From positions 1 through 25,661 of the forward strand of contig CAADWP010000186.1 of NCBI GenBank assembly GCA_900752785.1: a DNA stretch of 25,661 bases. The letters run 5' to 3'. Positions within the stretch are counted from its first letter, which is position 1, and every line of letters begins with the position of its first letter. Below, piece after piece: positions 6,034 to 13,658 of this stretch. Source of the DNA: an uncultured Ruminococcus sp. GTDB lineage: Bacteria; Bacillota; Clostridia; Oscillospirales; Ruminococcaceae. Under the pieces are notes generated by a model, which was not told where the DNA came from, ran no database searches, and worked only from the letters and a program-made list of their open reading frames with translations. Made by a program: the position numbers and the translations under genes.

Positions 6034-6059
6034 AAAAAAAAAACGCCCCGAAAGGCGTT
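6034..6059 (-). terminator. Strong terminator of the 6426-6076 gene
   Basis: AACGCC/GGCGTT (6042-6047 with 6054-6059) with a six-base loop is followed on the minus strand by ten T. It starts 17 bases past the stop codon. This is a textbook intrinsic terminator acting leftward only. Confidence 0.9.
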
Positions 6060-6075
6060 GTGTGTGTACTTGCAT

Positions 6076-6426
6076 TTAATGCAAGTAGTCGCTAAATGTT
6101 TCAAACATTCTTGACTTACAGTCAAGCACTGTTTCGAGAATATAGCCCCCGCATTTTTCGCAATCGGTTGCAAGTACGCTTATTTGCGTGTAAATTGCAA
6201 GCAATTTTTCACGCGGGCTACGCATACACATACGAGAGAGTTTTTTGAGCGTTTGATGTGTAAACATCAAAACTTTCTCGCTGTATTTTTGGTCGTTTTC
6301 CGAGTCATGCGTGTACGCATAGTTTGCTATCGCAAACTGTAAGTCGTTGATGTCGTAAACGACATGACCGAGAGCGTCGAGAAAACGGGGGGAAGAGGGG
6401 GTTATATAATTTTCTATATCGTGCAT
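6076..6426 (-). CDS. Hypothetical protein, single-gene leftward unit (116 aa)
   Basis: No known family is recognised. The protein is predicted largely helical (HVVYDINDLQFAIANYAYTH, EKVLMFTHQTLKKLSRMCMR, EKLLAIYTQISVLATDCEKC) with a CEKC pair near residues 89-92 and another Cys at 102 that could bind a metal. The ATG has GGAGG exactly 7 bases upstream, and a strong terminator follows the stop, so this is a stand-alone transcription unit facing away from the terminase genes. Being the first gene on its side of the divergent region, it could be a regulator, but no helix-turn-helix can be seen with confidence. Confidence 0.7.
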   Translation of the reverse strand: MHDIENYITPSSPRFLDALGHVVYDINDLQFAIANYAYTHDSENDQKYSEKVLMFTHQTLKKLSRMCMRSPREKLLAIYTQISVLATDCEKCGGYILETVLDCKSRMFETFSDYLH

Positions 6427-6582
6427 ATTAGCACCTCCAAAAAGTTTTTCTACTACCGAAAAGTGGTGTAGCCGAGCCTCGTGTGTGTGTATGCGTGCTT
6501 GTGTGATGCTTGCGTGATGCCCGCTATGCGGGTAAACGCCCCTTGCGTTATGCGTGTGTTGTACTTTTACGTAGAGAGTAAG

Positions 6583-6745
6583 TAATCACACCCCCACCCC
6601 CGCGTGCGAGTGCGGGTTTAGGCTTACTATTACACACCCATTTATTCCTAATTTCATCTCATTCTCTCTCTCTCTCTCTCATTTTCTCTCTCCCTCACAC
6701 ATAAATCCCACCCCTACCCCCTTAGTAAATCACACCCCTACCCGG
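6583..6745. repeat. Three dispersed C-rich repeats TAAATCACACCCCTACCC
   Basis: Related copies are at 6583-6601 (TAATCACACCCCCACCCCC), 6702-6721 (TAAATCCCACCCCTACCCCC) and 6726-6745 (TAAATCACACCCCTACCCGG). The last two are spaced 24 bases and end about 28 bases upstream of the promoter-like element. The minus strand is correspondingly G-rich and could form G-quadruplexes. They may be activator sites. Confidence 0.6.
6663..6680. repeat. (TC)9 microsatellite
   Basis: Nine TC units lie within a longer pyrimidine tract that includes ATTTTCTCTCTCCCTC. It lies between the first and second C-rich repeats. Homopurine/homopyrimidine tracts can form triplex DNA. Confidence 0.8.
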
Positions 6746-6773
6746 TATAAAATTTTGCGAATTTTTACCGGTC

Positions 6774-6793
6774 AATCGTTTATATATAATGTA
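6774..6793 (+). promoter_or_regulatory. Candidate late promoter, copy 1
   Basis: AATCGTTTATATATAATGTA is identical over 20 bases to 16155-16174. It contains a consensus -10 box TATAAT at 6785-6790. No TTGACA-like -35 box is present at the normal distance, so recognition may rely on an extended element, an activator or a phage factor. It lies 77 bases before the small terminase start and would transcribe the virion operon. Confidence 0.65.
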
Positions 6794-6800
6794 TAGCAAA

Positions 6801-6838
6801 ATGTTCACATTTTATCATAATGTTCACATTTTACTATA
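6801..6838 (+). promoter_or_regulatory. Two tandem 19-bp operator-like repeats
   Basis: ATGTTCACATTTTATCATA is followed directly by ATGTTCACATTTTACTATA, with 16 of 19 bases equal and the first 14 exact. They begin about 10 bases after the -10 box, covering the expected start of transcription. This suits repressor binding. The 19-base period places the sites on nearly the same DNA face. Confidence 0.65.
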
Positions 6839-6869
6839 TATTATATATCAAACAACGGAGGAATCACAT

Positions 6870-7202
6870 ATGAGCAGATACACACGGTATCAAAACCTTA
6901 TTCGTCAACTTGGCAAGAACGAGGTTAAACTCTCCGATATTTTGGCTGATCCCATAACGCTCAACAATCCCTTATTCCCGATTATGGCTAATTCAGAGCT
7001 TTCTTACGATGAATTGGTTGTTCTCAGGCAATATGCAGAAGCTATTTATAACGGTTCTACCAAAGCTGCTGAGTTTATACGAGACGGCGGCGGTGAGAAA
7101 CCCACTACAGGTATCGACTTTAACGATACCACAGCCGGTATTAAGGATATGTCCAAAGATGAGATTGAGGAAATACTGGCTAATCTTAACAATAATCTAT
7201 GA
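6870..7202 (+). CDS. terS: Terminase small subunit (likely)
   Basis: This 110-aa protein is encoded immediately before and overlapping the large terminase (ATGA junction). The start at 6870 is chosen because GGAGG lies 8 bases upstream. The N-terminal part (YTRYQNLIRQLG, KLSDILADP) is helical and basic as expected for DNA binding. The middle (LSYDELVVLRQYAEAIYNGS) is a helix pair suited to oligomerisation. The acidic C-terminal helix (MSKDEIEEILANL) resembles the large-subunit contact of other small terminases. Its role is recognition of concatemeric phage DNA and loading of the motor. The assignment rests mainly on position and general layout. Confidence 0.75.
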   Translation: MSRYTRYQNLIRQLGKNEVKLSDILADPITLNNPLFPIMANSELSYDELVVLRQYAEAIYNGSTKAAEFIRDGGGEKPTTGIDFNDTTAGIKDMSKDEIEEILANLNNNL

Positions 7203-8761
7203 CGCCCACAACAACATACACAGACACAACCGAGAGACATGTCTCTAAGGAAGCTCTGCGGGAAGCTTTAACCTCCGAGCTTGCCCGCAGGGAGGCTTCC
7301 AAATCGTTACTTGGTTACAACGTCTACACCCAGCCGGGGTATATTCCGTCACGCTTTCATAAATATTTGTGCGACACTATCGAGGAGTTTATGAATAGAC
7401 CTCAGCCGAACGGGTTTGACATTCTCTTGCTGTCGACCCCACCGCAACATGGTAAGAGCTCGACGGTGACTGAATCCCTCCCGGCATATTGGCTTGGGAA
7501 ACACCCTGACAAAAAGTGGATGGTTGCGAGCTACAACACAGACTTTGCGTCTAACTTCGGGAGGAAAAACAGGCAGAAATGCCAGGCATTTAATAAAGAT
7601 ATTTTTGGTGACGACTTCAGACTTGAGGACTCGCCGTGCAACAACATTGAGTTCTATACACCCCAGGGTGGCGGCGTGTACTCTGCCGGTATTTTGGCTG
7701 GTTTGACGGGACACACGGCTGACTGCTTTCTCATAGACGACCCCATAAAGACAAGACAGGAGGCTGAGTCATCGACAACCAAGGAGGCTATATGGGGTGA
7801 GTACTTGTCCTCGGTACGTACAAGAATTAAACCCGGCGGGAAACTCATAGTTATACAGACACGCTGGGCTGAGGACGACTTATTTGGTAGAATCGCACAG
7901 ACAGAGAAAAACGTCACGGCAATAAATATCCCCTGTGAGTGCGAGGATCCCCTTACCGATCCCTTACATCGTCATCTCGGCGACGCCTTGTGCCCTGAGA
8001 TAGGACGTGGGAACGCGTGGCTCCAGAGCTTCAAGCAGGTTTATACCGGTAAGCAGGGTCAGAGAGCGTGGACGTCGCTATATCAGGGACACCCGACGCA
8101 ACTTGAGGGCGACCTCATAAAGCGTGGCTGGTGGCACTTCTACGAGAGTCCGCCCGACGATATACCGTACAAGGTTATATCTGTAGACGCGGCATTTAAG
8201 GACAGTGACGAGAACGACTTCGTGGCAATTCAGGTATGGGGTAAGAAGAACGGTAACTACTATCTCTTAGATTACCTTAAGGAACATTTGAACTTTGTGC
8301 AGACCGTAGCTGCTATACGGTCTAAGGCTCACGACTATCCCGACACTTGGTACATACTTATAGAAGATAAAGCTAACGGGTCGGCAATAATTAACGTGCT
8401 GAGTTCGGAGTTTGACAATATCGTGCCGGTAACACCTAACGGCGGTAAAGAATCGCGTGTCAACGCGGTACTTCCCACAATAGAAGCCGGTAAGGTGTGG
8501 CTTCCGCAGTATCAGGCATACTCCAGAGACTTCGTGGACTCGTGTGCGGCATTTCCTAACGGGGAACACGACGATGACGTCGACGCGATGTCACAGGCAC
8601 TTAACAGGATGATATTTGTCGACGCAGACCTCGGCGAGGTTGAGACTAAAAGATACACTCACTGGACGGAAGATATGCTTCAGGACTATGAGAATGCTAA
8701 TCCGGGACTCCAGAAGGAATTATTGGATACGTGGGGATACCCACGCAATTACGATATATGA
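7199..8761 (+). CDS. terL: Terminase large subunit (packaging ATPase/nuclease)
   Basis: The 520-aa motor protein pumps DNA into the prohead at the portal and cuts the concatemer. Visible motifs are a Walker A-like loop STPPQHGKSS (79-88), Walker B CFLIDD (176-181) followed by the expected TR/E region, a coupling motif VIQTRWAEDD (218-227), and the RNase H-like nuclease triad D330 (SVDAAF), E389/D390 (LIED) and the HDDDVDA cluster (457-463). Length and order are normal for the Terminase_6/Terminase_3 type. It starts in the ATGA overlap with the small subunit. A hairpin follows directly after the stop. Confidence 0.96.
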   Translation: MTPTTTYTDTTERHVSKEALREALTSELARREASKSLLGYNVYTQPGYIPSRFHKYLCDTIEEFMNRPQPNGFDILLLSTPPQHGKSSTVTESLPAYWLGKHPDKKWMVASYNTDFASNFGRKNRQKCQAFNKDIFGDDFRLEDSPCNNIEFYTPQGGGVYSAGILAGLTGHTADCFLIDDPIKTRQEAESSTTKEAIWGEYLSSVRTRIKPGGKLIVIQTRWAEDDLFGRIAQTEKNVTAINIPCECEDPLTDPLHRHLGDALCPEIGRGNAWLQSFKQVYTGKQGQRAWTSLYQGHPTQLEGDLIKRGWWHFYESPPDDIPYKVISVDAAFKDSDENDFVAIQVWGKKNGNYYLLDYLKEHLNFVQTVAAIRSKAHDYPDTWYILIEDKANGSAIINVLSSEFDNIVPVTPNGGKESRVNAVLPTIEAGKVWLPQYQAYSRDFVDSCAAFPNGEHDDDVDAMSQALNRMIFVDADLGEVETKRYTHWTEDMLQDYENANPGLQKELLDTWGYPRNYDI

Positions 8762-8785
8762 CCTCTCCCCGTACGGGAGGGGTTT
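8762..8785 (+). terminator. Hairpin after large terminase (possible weak terminator)
   Basis: CCTCTCCC pairs with GGGAGGGG (one G-T pair) around CGTAC, followed by only TTT. It begins one base after the terminase stop. It may be an attenuator or an mRNA 3'-end stabiliser between the packaging and portal genes. Confidence 0.45.
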
Positions 8786-8911
8786 AACCATATCGCGACA
8801 TAAGCGAGACTGGTATATATAGGTGACAGCGGGAGGTTTCTCGACGACCGCATACACCCGCACGTAGCCTGTTTTTGGTAGTTGCCCGAGAACTACACAT
8901 AAAACTTACGT
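8786..8911 (+). other. Structured leader of the portal gene
   Basis: The stretch contains several hairpins: TCGC-GACATAA-GCGA (about 8793-8807), GCGG...CCGC enclosing GAG-GTTT-CTC (about 8829-8853), and GTAGTT-GCCCGAG-AACTAC near 8880-8897. No Shine-Dalgarno precedes the ATG at 8912. It may be a translational control element or processing site. Confidence 0.4.
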
Positions 8912-10774
8912 ATGAAAGTCGAGATTAACACGGAACAGTATGACTGTACGGGAGGATTACTAAAAACAATGAAAGAAAGGACATTGAAAGAGTGGGATGA
9001 GCTTTATCACGACGCCGTGTCTAAACGAGCTTCGATCGATGAGCGTGTGAAACGCAGATACGAGCTTTATGCAGGCACAGACAGGGTACGCGACCTCCAG
9101 AGAGGTGGGTATTCCAAGAAAAAAGCTTATACGCTCCGCAATTTAACTTACGAGTTAATCGAGACACAGATTAACAACTCGATACCGCAACCGAAAGTGA
9201 CGCCACGTAATCCGGCAGATATGGACTTAGCCTTAAACATAGAGGGTTATCTTAAAAATGAGACTGACCGCCTTGAGTTTGAGGTTATGAACGACGAAGC
9301 CGAGCGTGAATGTCTCATACAAGGTACGGTATTTTATTATGTTGGTTGGGATAACTATGAGTCTACGCCTATAACAGAGGGCGAGCTATGTGTCAAAGTG
9401 TATCCCATACTCAACGTTTATCCCCAACCGGGCTGCAAAACGCTCGACGACTGCGAGTATATATTCTGCAAAGACCTGGTGTCCGTGGATAGAATTCGCA
9501 AAATCTACGGTAAAACGATACCTGAGGGCGACGAGTTCCGCGGGATGAACACAATTATAACTGCTTGGTACCTTAACGAGAAGGGGAATATATCCCGGTT
9601 CGGATGGGTTGAGAACTCCGAGATAGTTGTGTTCGACGAGAGTGACTACGAACTCAGAAGATTCAGAGAATGTCACGACTGTGGCGAGAGAGTGCCGTTG
9701 GCAGATACCTGTCCAGTGTGTGGGTCTCACAAATTCACATATCGAACCGCCGAGACGGAAACCTTGGACGACGACATAGTTAAGGTTACTGTCGGTGAGG
9801 ACGGTCAGCCTCATGAACAAGTACTGGCACCGGCAGGTTCCGGTATTCCGTACTATAAAATCAGGCACTTACCGTTCGTAAGAAGGGTAAACATATCGTC
9901 TACCTCGTCACTGTACGGCGTGTCAGACGCTGATATGTTGGAAAGTGCACAGGAATCGTCCAACAAACTTCTTACTAAAATGCAGGAGAACGTGCTTAAA
10001 GGCGGCTCCATAGTAACTGTACCGGTGGGATGTAACGTTCCTCAGGATGACGACACGTTGAAAGTTGTGAAAGTTAAAGACGTGAACCAGATGAGAGCTT
10101 TCTCGGTGAGTACGGTACAGGCAAGCATACAGCAAGAAGATATTCTGCAAGACAGAACCTATAACTTTGGCAGAAACGCTGTCGGTATTACCGACTCGTT
10201 CCAAGGAAAGAGAGACACTACAGCAGAAAGCGGTAAAGCTAAGGAAGTTGCCGCCGCTCAGTCGTCCGGTAGATTGGAATCGAAACGGAGAATGAAAGAC
10301 GCTGCGTACGCTAATCTGTACGCTTTGATGTTTAAGTTCCTGTTGGCGTACTGCGACGAGTCCAGAATATACTCCAGAGTAGAACCTACTGGCGAGTATG
10401 TCGAAGGTAATTTCAACAGATATAACTTTATTGAAGGTGAGCCGGGTAAGTTATATTATAATGATAGATTTTTGTTCTCGGTAGACAATGCGAGCAACTT
10501 GTCTACCAACAGAGAGGCTATGTGGAAGGAAACACTGGCTAACTTCCAGTCCGGTACGTTTGGTAATCCCGCAGACCCGAAGAGCTTAATGCTTTTCTGG
10601 AATACGATGAAAGAATTGGGGTATCCGTTGGCTAAACAAGCCCTCGCTTCACTCAGACAAAGAGCTCAGGAGTTGCCGATAGAAATGCAACAGGCGATTA
10701 TGAACGACCCGAAGATGATGCAGTTGCTCCAAGAAAAACTCCAAGGAGGAGAAAATGCAAATACAGAACGGTAA
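8912..10774 (+). CDS. Portal protein with zinc-ribbon insertion
   Basis: This is the 620-aa head-to-tail connector at one capsid vertex, through which DNA passes. Position after terL, length and composition fit podovirus-type portals (KKAYTLRNLTYELIETQINN, then YPILNVYPQPGC, and a helical C-terminus with ESAQESSNKLLTKMQENVLK). Four cysteines C254, C257, C267 and C270 (CHDCG...CPVCG) form a clear zinc ribbon inside the wing region. The longest start is given, but it lacks a ribosome-binding site. The ATG at 8969 has GGAGG 13 bases upstream and may be the true start, removing 19 residues. The end overlaps the next gene by 20 bases. Confidence 0.88.
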   Translation: MKVEINTEQYDCTGGLLKTMKERTLKEWDELYHDAVSKRASIDERVKRRYELYAGTDRVRDLQRGGYSKKKAYTLRNLTYELIETQINNSIPQPKVTPRNPADMDLALNIEGYLKNETDRLEFEVMNDEAERECLIQGTVFYYVGWDNYESTPITEGELCVKVYPILNVYPQPGCKTLDDCEYIFCKDLVSVDRIRKIYGKTIPEGDEFRGMNTIITAWYLNEKGNISRFGWVENSEIVVFDESDYELRRFRECHDCGERVPLADTCPVCGSHKFTYRTAETETLDDDIVKVTVGEDGQPHEQVLAPAGSGIPYYKIRHLPFVRRVNISSTSSLYGVSDADMLESAQESSNKLLTKMQENVLKGGSIVTVPVGCNVPQDDDTLKVVKVKDVNQMRAFSVSTVQASIQQEDILQDRTYNFGRNAVGITDSFQGKRDTTAESGKAKEVAAAQSSGRLESKRRMKDAAYANLYALMFKFLLAYCDESRIYSRVEPTGEYVEGNFNRYNFIEGEPGKLYYNDRFLFSVDNASNLSTNREAMWKETLANFQSGTFGNPADPKSLMLFWNTMKELGYPLAKQALASLRQRAQELPIEMQQAIMNDPKMMQLLQEKLQGGENANTER

Positions 10775-11378
10775 AATTTATATTGCTCGTGGTGAGGAAA
10801 CTACATTCAGAGCGAAATTGTATATGAACGACGGAACTCCGTTCAGGATATTAAAGCAATCTACTCCGTACGAAAAGGAAGTATTTATCTTCACATTGAA
10901 ACGTACGCCGTATAAGAGAGATTCGGCGGACGACTCGGACATAATACTTAGATATACTATGACCGCGTACGACACGGAGAATCCTGAAAACGAGCATCTC
11001 CCTCTCTTGGAAAATATGCGTATCGTAGCATTAAGCAATTCTCCGACTCCTTCGTCGACAGGCGAGTATACCCCCTCAAGTGCGGATACTGCAAGAATTA
11101 CTACAAACTGCTTATATTCGTTCACGGGTAGCGATGGAGTTGTTACATATTATTATCGAGTTGCTCCCGGTACAACGGACAAAACACTTGGTAAATACGT
11201 GTGCGACGTGGTATTTGTAATACCTACAGACCATACTAAAAATTTAACAGAGGATACCTACTACTATGCTTTAGACTGGGAATCGATTGTCGGAATGACC
11301 GGTGGCTATAAAAGTCGCAAAAAAGTTCCGTTGATACTTCCGTCAGAATTTATAATTGGAGGCAGTATTTATGATTGA
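10755..11378 (+). CDS. BppU-like N-terminal structural protein (probable fibre base)
   Basis: This 207-aa beta-rich protein begins IQNGKIYIARGEETTFRAKL, a pattern common at the start of Firmicutes phage proteins of the BppU (upper baseplate) type, where a small immunoglobulin-like domain is fed by an 'IxxGD/E' start. It then has ILRYTMTAYDTE and a closing VFVIPTDHTKNLTEDTYYYA, LDWESIVGM with long insertions. No catalytic motif is seen. AAGGAGG lies 5 bases before the ATG inside the portal gene, and the stop overlaps the tail fibre start by 8 bases. It probably attaches or caps the fibre. The family assignment is tentative. Confidence 0.55.
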   Translation: MQIQNGKIYIARGEETTFRAKLYMNDGTPFRILKQSTPYEKEVFIFTLKRTPYKRDSADDSDIILRYTMTAYDTENPENEHLPLLENMRIVALSNSPTPSSTGEYTPSSADTARITTNCLYSFTGSDGVVTYYYRVAPGTTDKTLGKYVCDVVFVIPTDHTKNLTEDTYYYALDWESIVGMTGGYKSRKKVPLILPSEFIIGGSIYD

Positions 11379-13650
11379 GAGAGTTTATTACAGAGTAAAA
11401 CTCGACGCTAATACATTTATATACACCCCGTACTTGTCGAATATCCCGACATCAATCACAGATATTCCGACAAACGTCACCTATGACACGACGGATGGTA
11501 TCACATTAAAAACTATAGGGAAGTGGACATACGATAACAACGAGTCGAGTTTGGTTACTACAGAACGCGAGATACCGTTGAAAGCCGGTGACGGCGTTAC
11601 AATGGACGTTTCCGAAGACGGGAAATATGTGGTAATAAAAGTTGACCCGAAACGCGAAACGCATATTGGAACAAGTGTCCCGACGGACGATTATCCCGAC
11701 TTATTTGTTAATACTGCTGACGATTCGCTTTCGTATAAAGCCCCTGACGGTAGCTGGAAACCAATAGCTGGTGGAGGTTCCGGTGGCGGACTCGTCGATG
11801 ACGTTCGGGTTAACGGACAATCTATTGTAGAAAATAAGGTTGCTAATATTGTTGTTGATACTCAATCTAATGAACAATCATCTAACCCTGTAGCAAACAG
11901 TCTTTTTACTGCACAAATTACAGCTTTAGGAACTACTTTATCCAGTCATATAACCAATAAAACTAATCCGCATAACGTAACAGCTGCTCAGCTTGGTTTG
12001 GGTAACGTTAATACAGAACTCGCTGCTGTAGAAAAAGATATATCAGACCATAAAAAAAATACAGACAATCCGCATAACGTAACAGCTGCACAAATCGGAC
12101 TTGGTAATGTCGACAATACTTCCGACGCGGACAAACCGGTATCTACAGCACAAGCTGCTGCAATTAAAGTTGCTAAAGACGATATAACAGCTCATAAAAA
12201 TAATAAAAGTAACCCTCACGCGGTTACTGCGGCTCAAGTCGGGTTAGGTAACGTAAATAATACTTCCGACGCAAATAAGCCTGTTTCTACGGCACAGCAA
12301 GCCGCTTTAGACAAGAAGATTGATAAAACTGGTGGTACGTTCTCGGGAAATGTTGCGATTCAGGGTAATTTGACTGTTAGCGGTACAACGACAACGGAAT
12401 CTGAGAAACAGCTTGCTGTTAAAGAAAACGTAATCGTCACCAATGCCGATAAAGCGAATTTACAGACTTTGCTTTCCGGTCTTGCGATAAACAAGAACTC
12501 GTCCGCGACTTACGGAATAATGTACGACCCTGCGGACGATACAGTTAAATTCGGCGAAGGCACACTTGACGCAAATCGTAAGTTCGTATTCAAAGCAGGC
12601 GAAGGACACCCGTTGGCGATAAGAGCCGATTCTTCTCAATTCACAGACGCGGTACTTGTTAAATGGAACGCTACTAAAATGGCATTTGAGCCTGCGAGTG
12701 GTACTTGGCAAGATTTACTTAATAAAATCGAGATAACCGACATTGACTTAGCATTTAGTGATAAAACTGTATTGTACGATACGACAAACGGTATTCAGTT
12801 GAGTGCTACGGGCAAGATAACGCGTAAAGACGGTACTTCTGAACAACCGCAAGTTGATTTGGATATACCTGTTGTTTCCGGTAACGGTATTACAATTGAG
12901 AAAGCTGCCGATAAAGAACAGGTTGTTATTAAAGTTAATACTTCGGTCGTAGCGTTGAAATCTGACTTAACGTCGTATGCAAAGACGAGTGACTTAGCCA
13001 GTTATGTTAAAACGGCAACTCTTAATACAACACTTCAGGATTACGTTAAAACAGCGTCTCTTAACACAATTCTTGCGGGTTATGTTAAAACCGCAGACTT
13101 GGCGCCGTACGCTAAAACGGTTGACGTTGTTGCTAAATCTCAAGTTGGTGTAGCGAGCGGGGTAGCTTCTCTCGGAGCAGACGGTAAAGTTCCTGCCGCT
13201 CAGCTTCCTACGATAGACAATTACAGCAAGTTCAGCGAAGTAAAACTTCAGAATTCTAACATTGTTCCTGCATATAGTGCTACGACAGGTATTACGGTAA
13301 CTTCGACAGGCAGTATGAAACACGCCAACAACGTTGTAGATACACCTACGAACACAATGGTAGTACCGATAACAGCAGGTAAGAATATGGGTGCCACCAA
13401 GAGTGGCAATCTTGTTGTATTTACGGCAGATGATCAAGTTGGTGTAGGTACGACATTGCCTGCCGGAAGTAGTTCGCAAAAGATATTTATAAAGACTGAT
13501 GAAAATTATGACGCTGGTGGCACTACTGTTGATATTGTTCAGACGACAGGTCAATCTACTACCGCTGTAATGAGTCAAAAGGCTGTTACAGACGCGATAA
13601 CGGCTGCCGTGAACTCGGCAATAGCAACCGCGTTAAACACGGCTGTATGA
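11371..13650 (+). CDS. Tail fibre protein with phage fibre repeats (759 aa)
   Basis: This is a receptor-binding fibre. The start at 11371 has GGAGG 8 bases upstream; a TTG 15 bases earlier lies within that signal and is rejected. Three NPHxVTAAQxGLGNV repeats (199-213, 233-247, 281-295), two followed by NTSDANKPVSTAQ, match the phage tail fibre repeat family. A YxKTxxL ladder (536-583) is a likely trimeric coil. GVASLGADGKVPAAQLP (597-613) and QTTGQSTTAVMSQKAVTDAI (724-743) are common fibre segments. A separate module of about 65 residues, ending in a V-V-I-K-V/VVFTA strand, occurs three times (about 33-92, 455-523, 622-688). There is no chaperone or enzymatic domain. Confidence 0.9.
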   Translation: MIERVYYRVKLDANTFIYTPYLSNIPTSITDIPTNVTYDTTDGITLKTIGKWTYDNNESSLVTTEREIPLKAGDGVTMDVSEDGKYVVIKVDPKRETHIGTSVPTDDYPDLFVNTADDSLSYKAPDGSWKPIAGGGSGGGLVDDVRVNGQSIVENKVANIVVDTQSNEQSSNPVANSLFTAQITALGTTLSSHITNKTNPHNVTAAQLGLGNVNTELAAVEKDISDHKKNTDNPHNVTAAQIGLGNVDNTSDADKPVSTAQAAAIKVAKDDITAHKNNKSNPHAVTAAQVGLGNVNNTSDANKPVSTAQQAALDKKIDKTGGTFSGNVAIQGNLTVSGTTTTESEKQLAVKENVIVTNADKANLQTLLSGLAINKNSSATYGIMYDPADDTVKFGEGTLDANRKFVFKAGEGHPLAIRADSSQFTDAVLVKWNATKMAFEPASGTWQDLLNKIEITDIDLAFSDKTVLYDTTNGIQLSATGKITRKDGTSEQPQVDLDIPVVSGNGITIEKAADKEQVVIKVNTSVVALKSDLTSYAKTSDLASYVKTATLNTTLQDYVKTASLNTILAGYVKTADLAPYAKTVDVVAKSQVGVASGVASLGADGKVPAAQLPTIDNYSKFSEVKLQNSNIVPAYSATTGITVTSTGSMKHANNVVDTPTNTMVVPITAGKNMGATKSGNLVVFTADDQVGVGTTLPAGSSSQKIFIKTDENYDAGGTTVDIVQTTGQSTTAVMSQKAVTDAITAAVNSAIATALNTAV

Positions 13651-13658
13651 GGTGATAA

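Larger units (their letters stand above)
5041..6075. other. Gene-free region packed with short perfect palindromes, repeats and terminators
   Basis: About 1 kb shows no frame with both a ribosome-binding site and protein-like composition. It does contain at least ten small palindromes with 2- to 4-base loops or nested arms (the larger ones are listed separately), a 35-bp direct repeat, a (TG)9 run at 6001-6018, and two leftward terminators (5142-5170 and 6034-6059). Smaller palindromes not listed separately are TAGCGT/ACGCTA (5419-5445), CATCCC/GGGATG (5653-5673) and ATTGAC-TT-GTCAAT (5800-5813). No tRNA T-loop or anticodon arm was found on either strand by eye. Confidence 0.6.
6427..6869. 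other. Divergent intergenic region with repeats and late promoter
   Basis: The 443 bases between the leftward and rightward arms carry no gene. From left to right they hold a partial copy of the 35-bp repeat (6457-6469), GTGT-rich words, a CCCGC-TAT-GCGGG hairpin (6520-6532), three C-rich repeats (6583-6745), a (TC)9 run, a 20-bp promoter-like element (6774-6793) and two 19-bp tandem repeats (6801-6838). Promoters for both arms are expected here; only the rightward one is recognisable. Confidence 0.7.

Noticed and set aside
5762-6114. Rightward frames over the same repeat (FGLHSRKVVLQ-type and YTLEKWCCN-type peptides)
   Set aside because: No ribosome-binding site, Cys/Val runs caused by TG repeats, and overlapping alternatives in all frames; they look like artefacts of repeat DNA.
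5715-6173. Leftward 152-codon frame containing the repeated peptide CNTTFRECKPN
   Set aside because: It overlaps the well-supported 6426-6076 gene, spans its terminator and the TG microsatellite, has no ribosome-binding site, and its repeat is just the translated 35-bp DNA repeat (period 66, divisible by three).
6789-6869. Longer version of the small terminase starting at ATG 6789
   Set aside because: That ATG lies inside the promoter-like element and the operator repeats; the ATG at 6870 has a proper GGAGG 8 bases away.
11356-11370. TTG start adding five residues to the tail fibre
   Set aside because: The codon lies inside the GGAGG signal used by the ATG at 11371.
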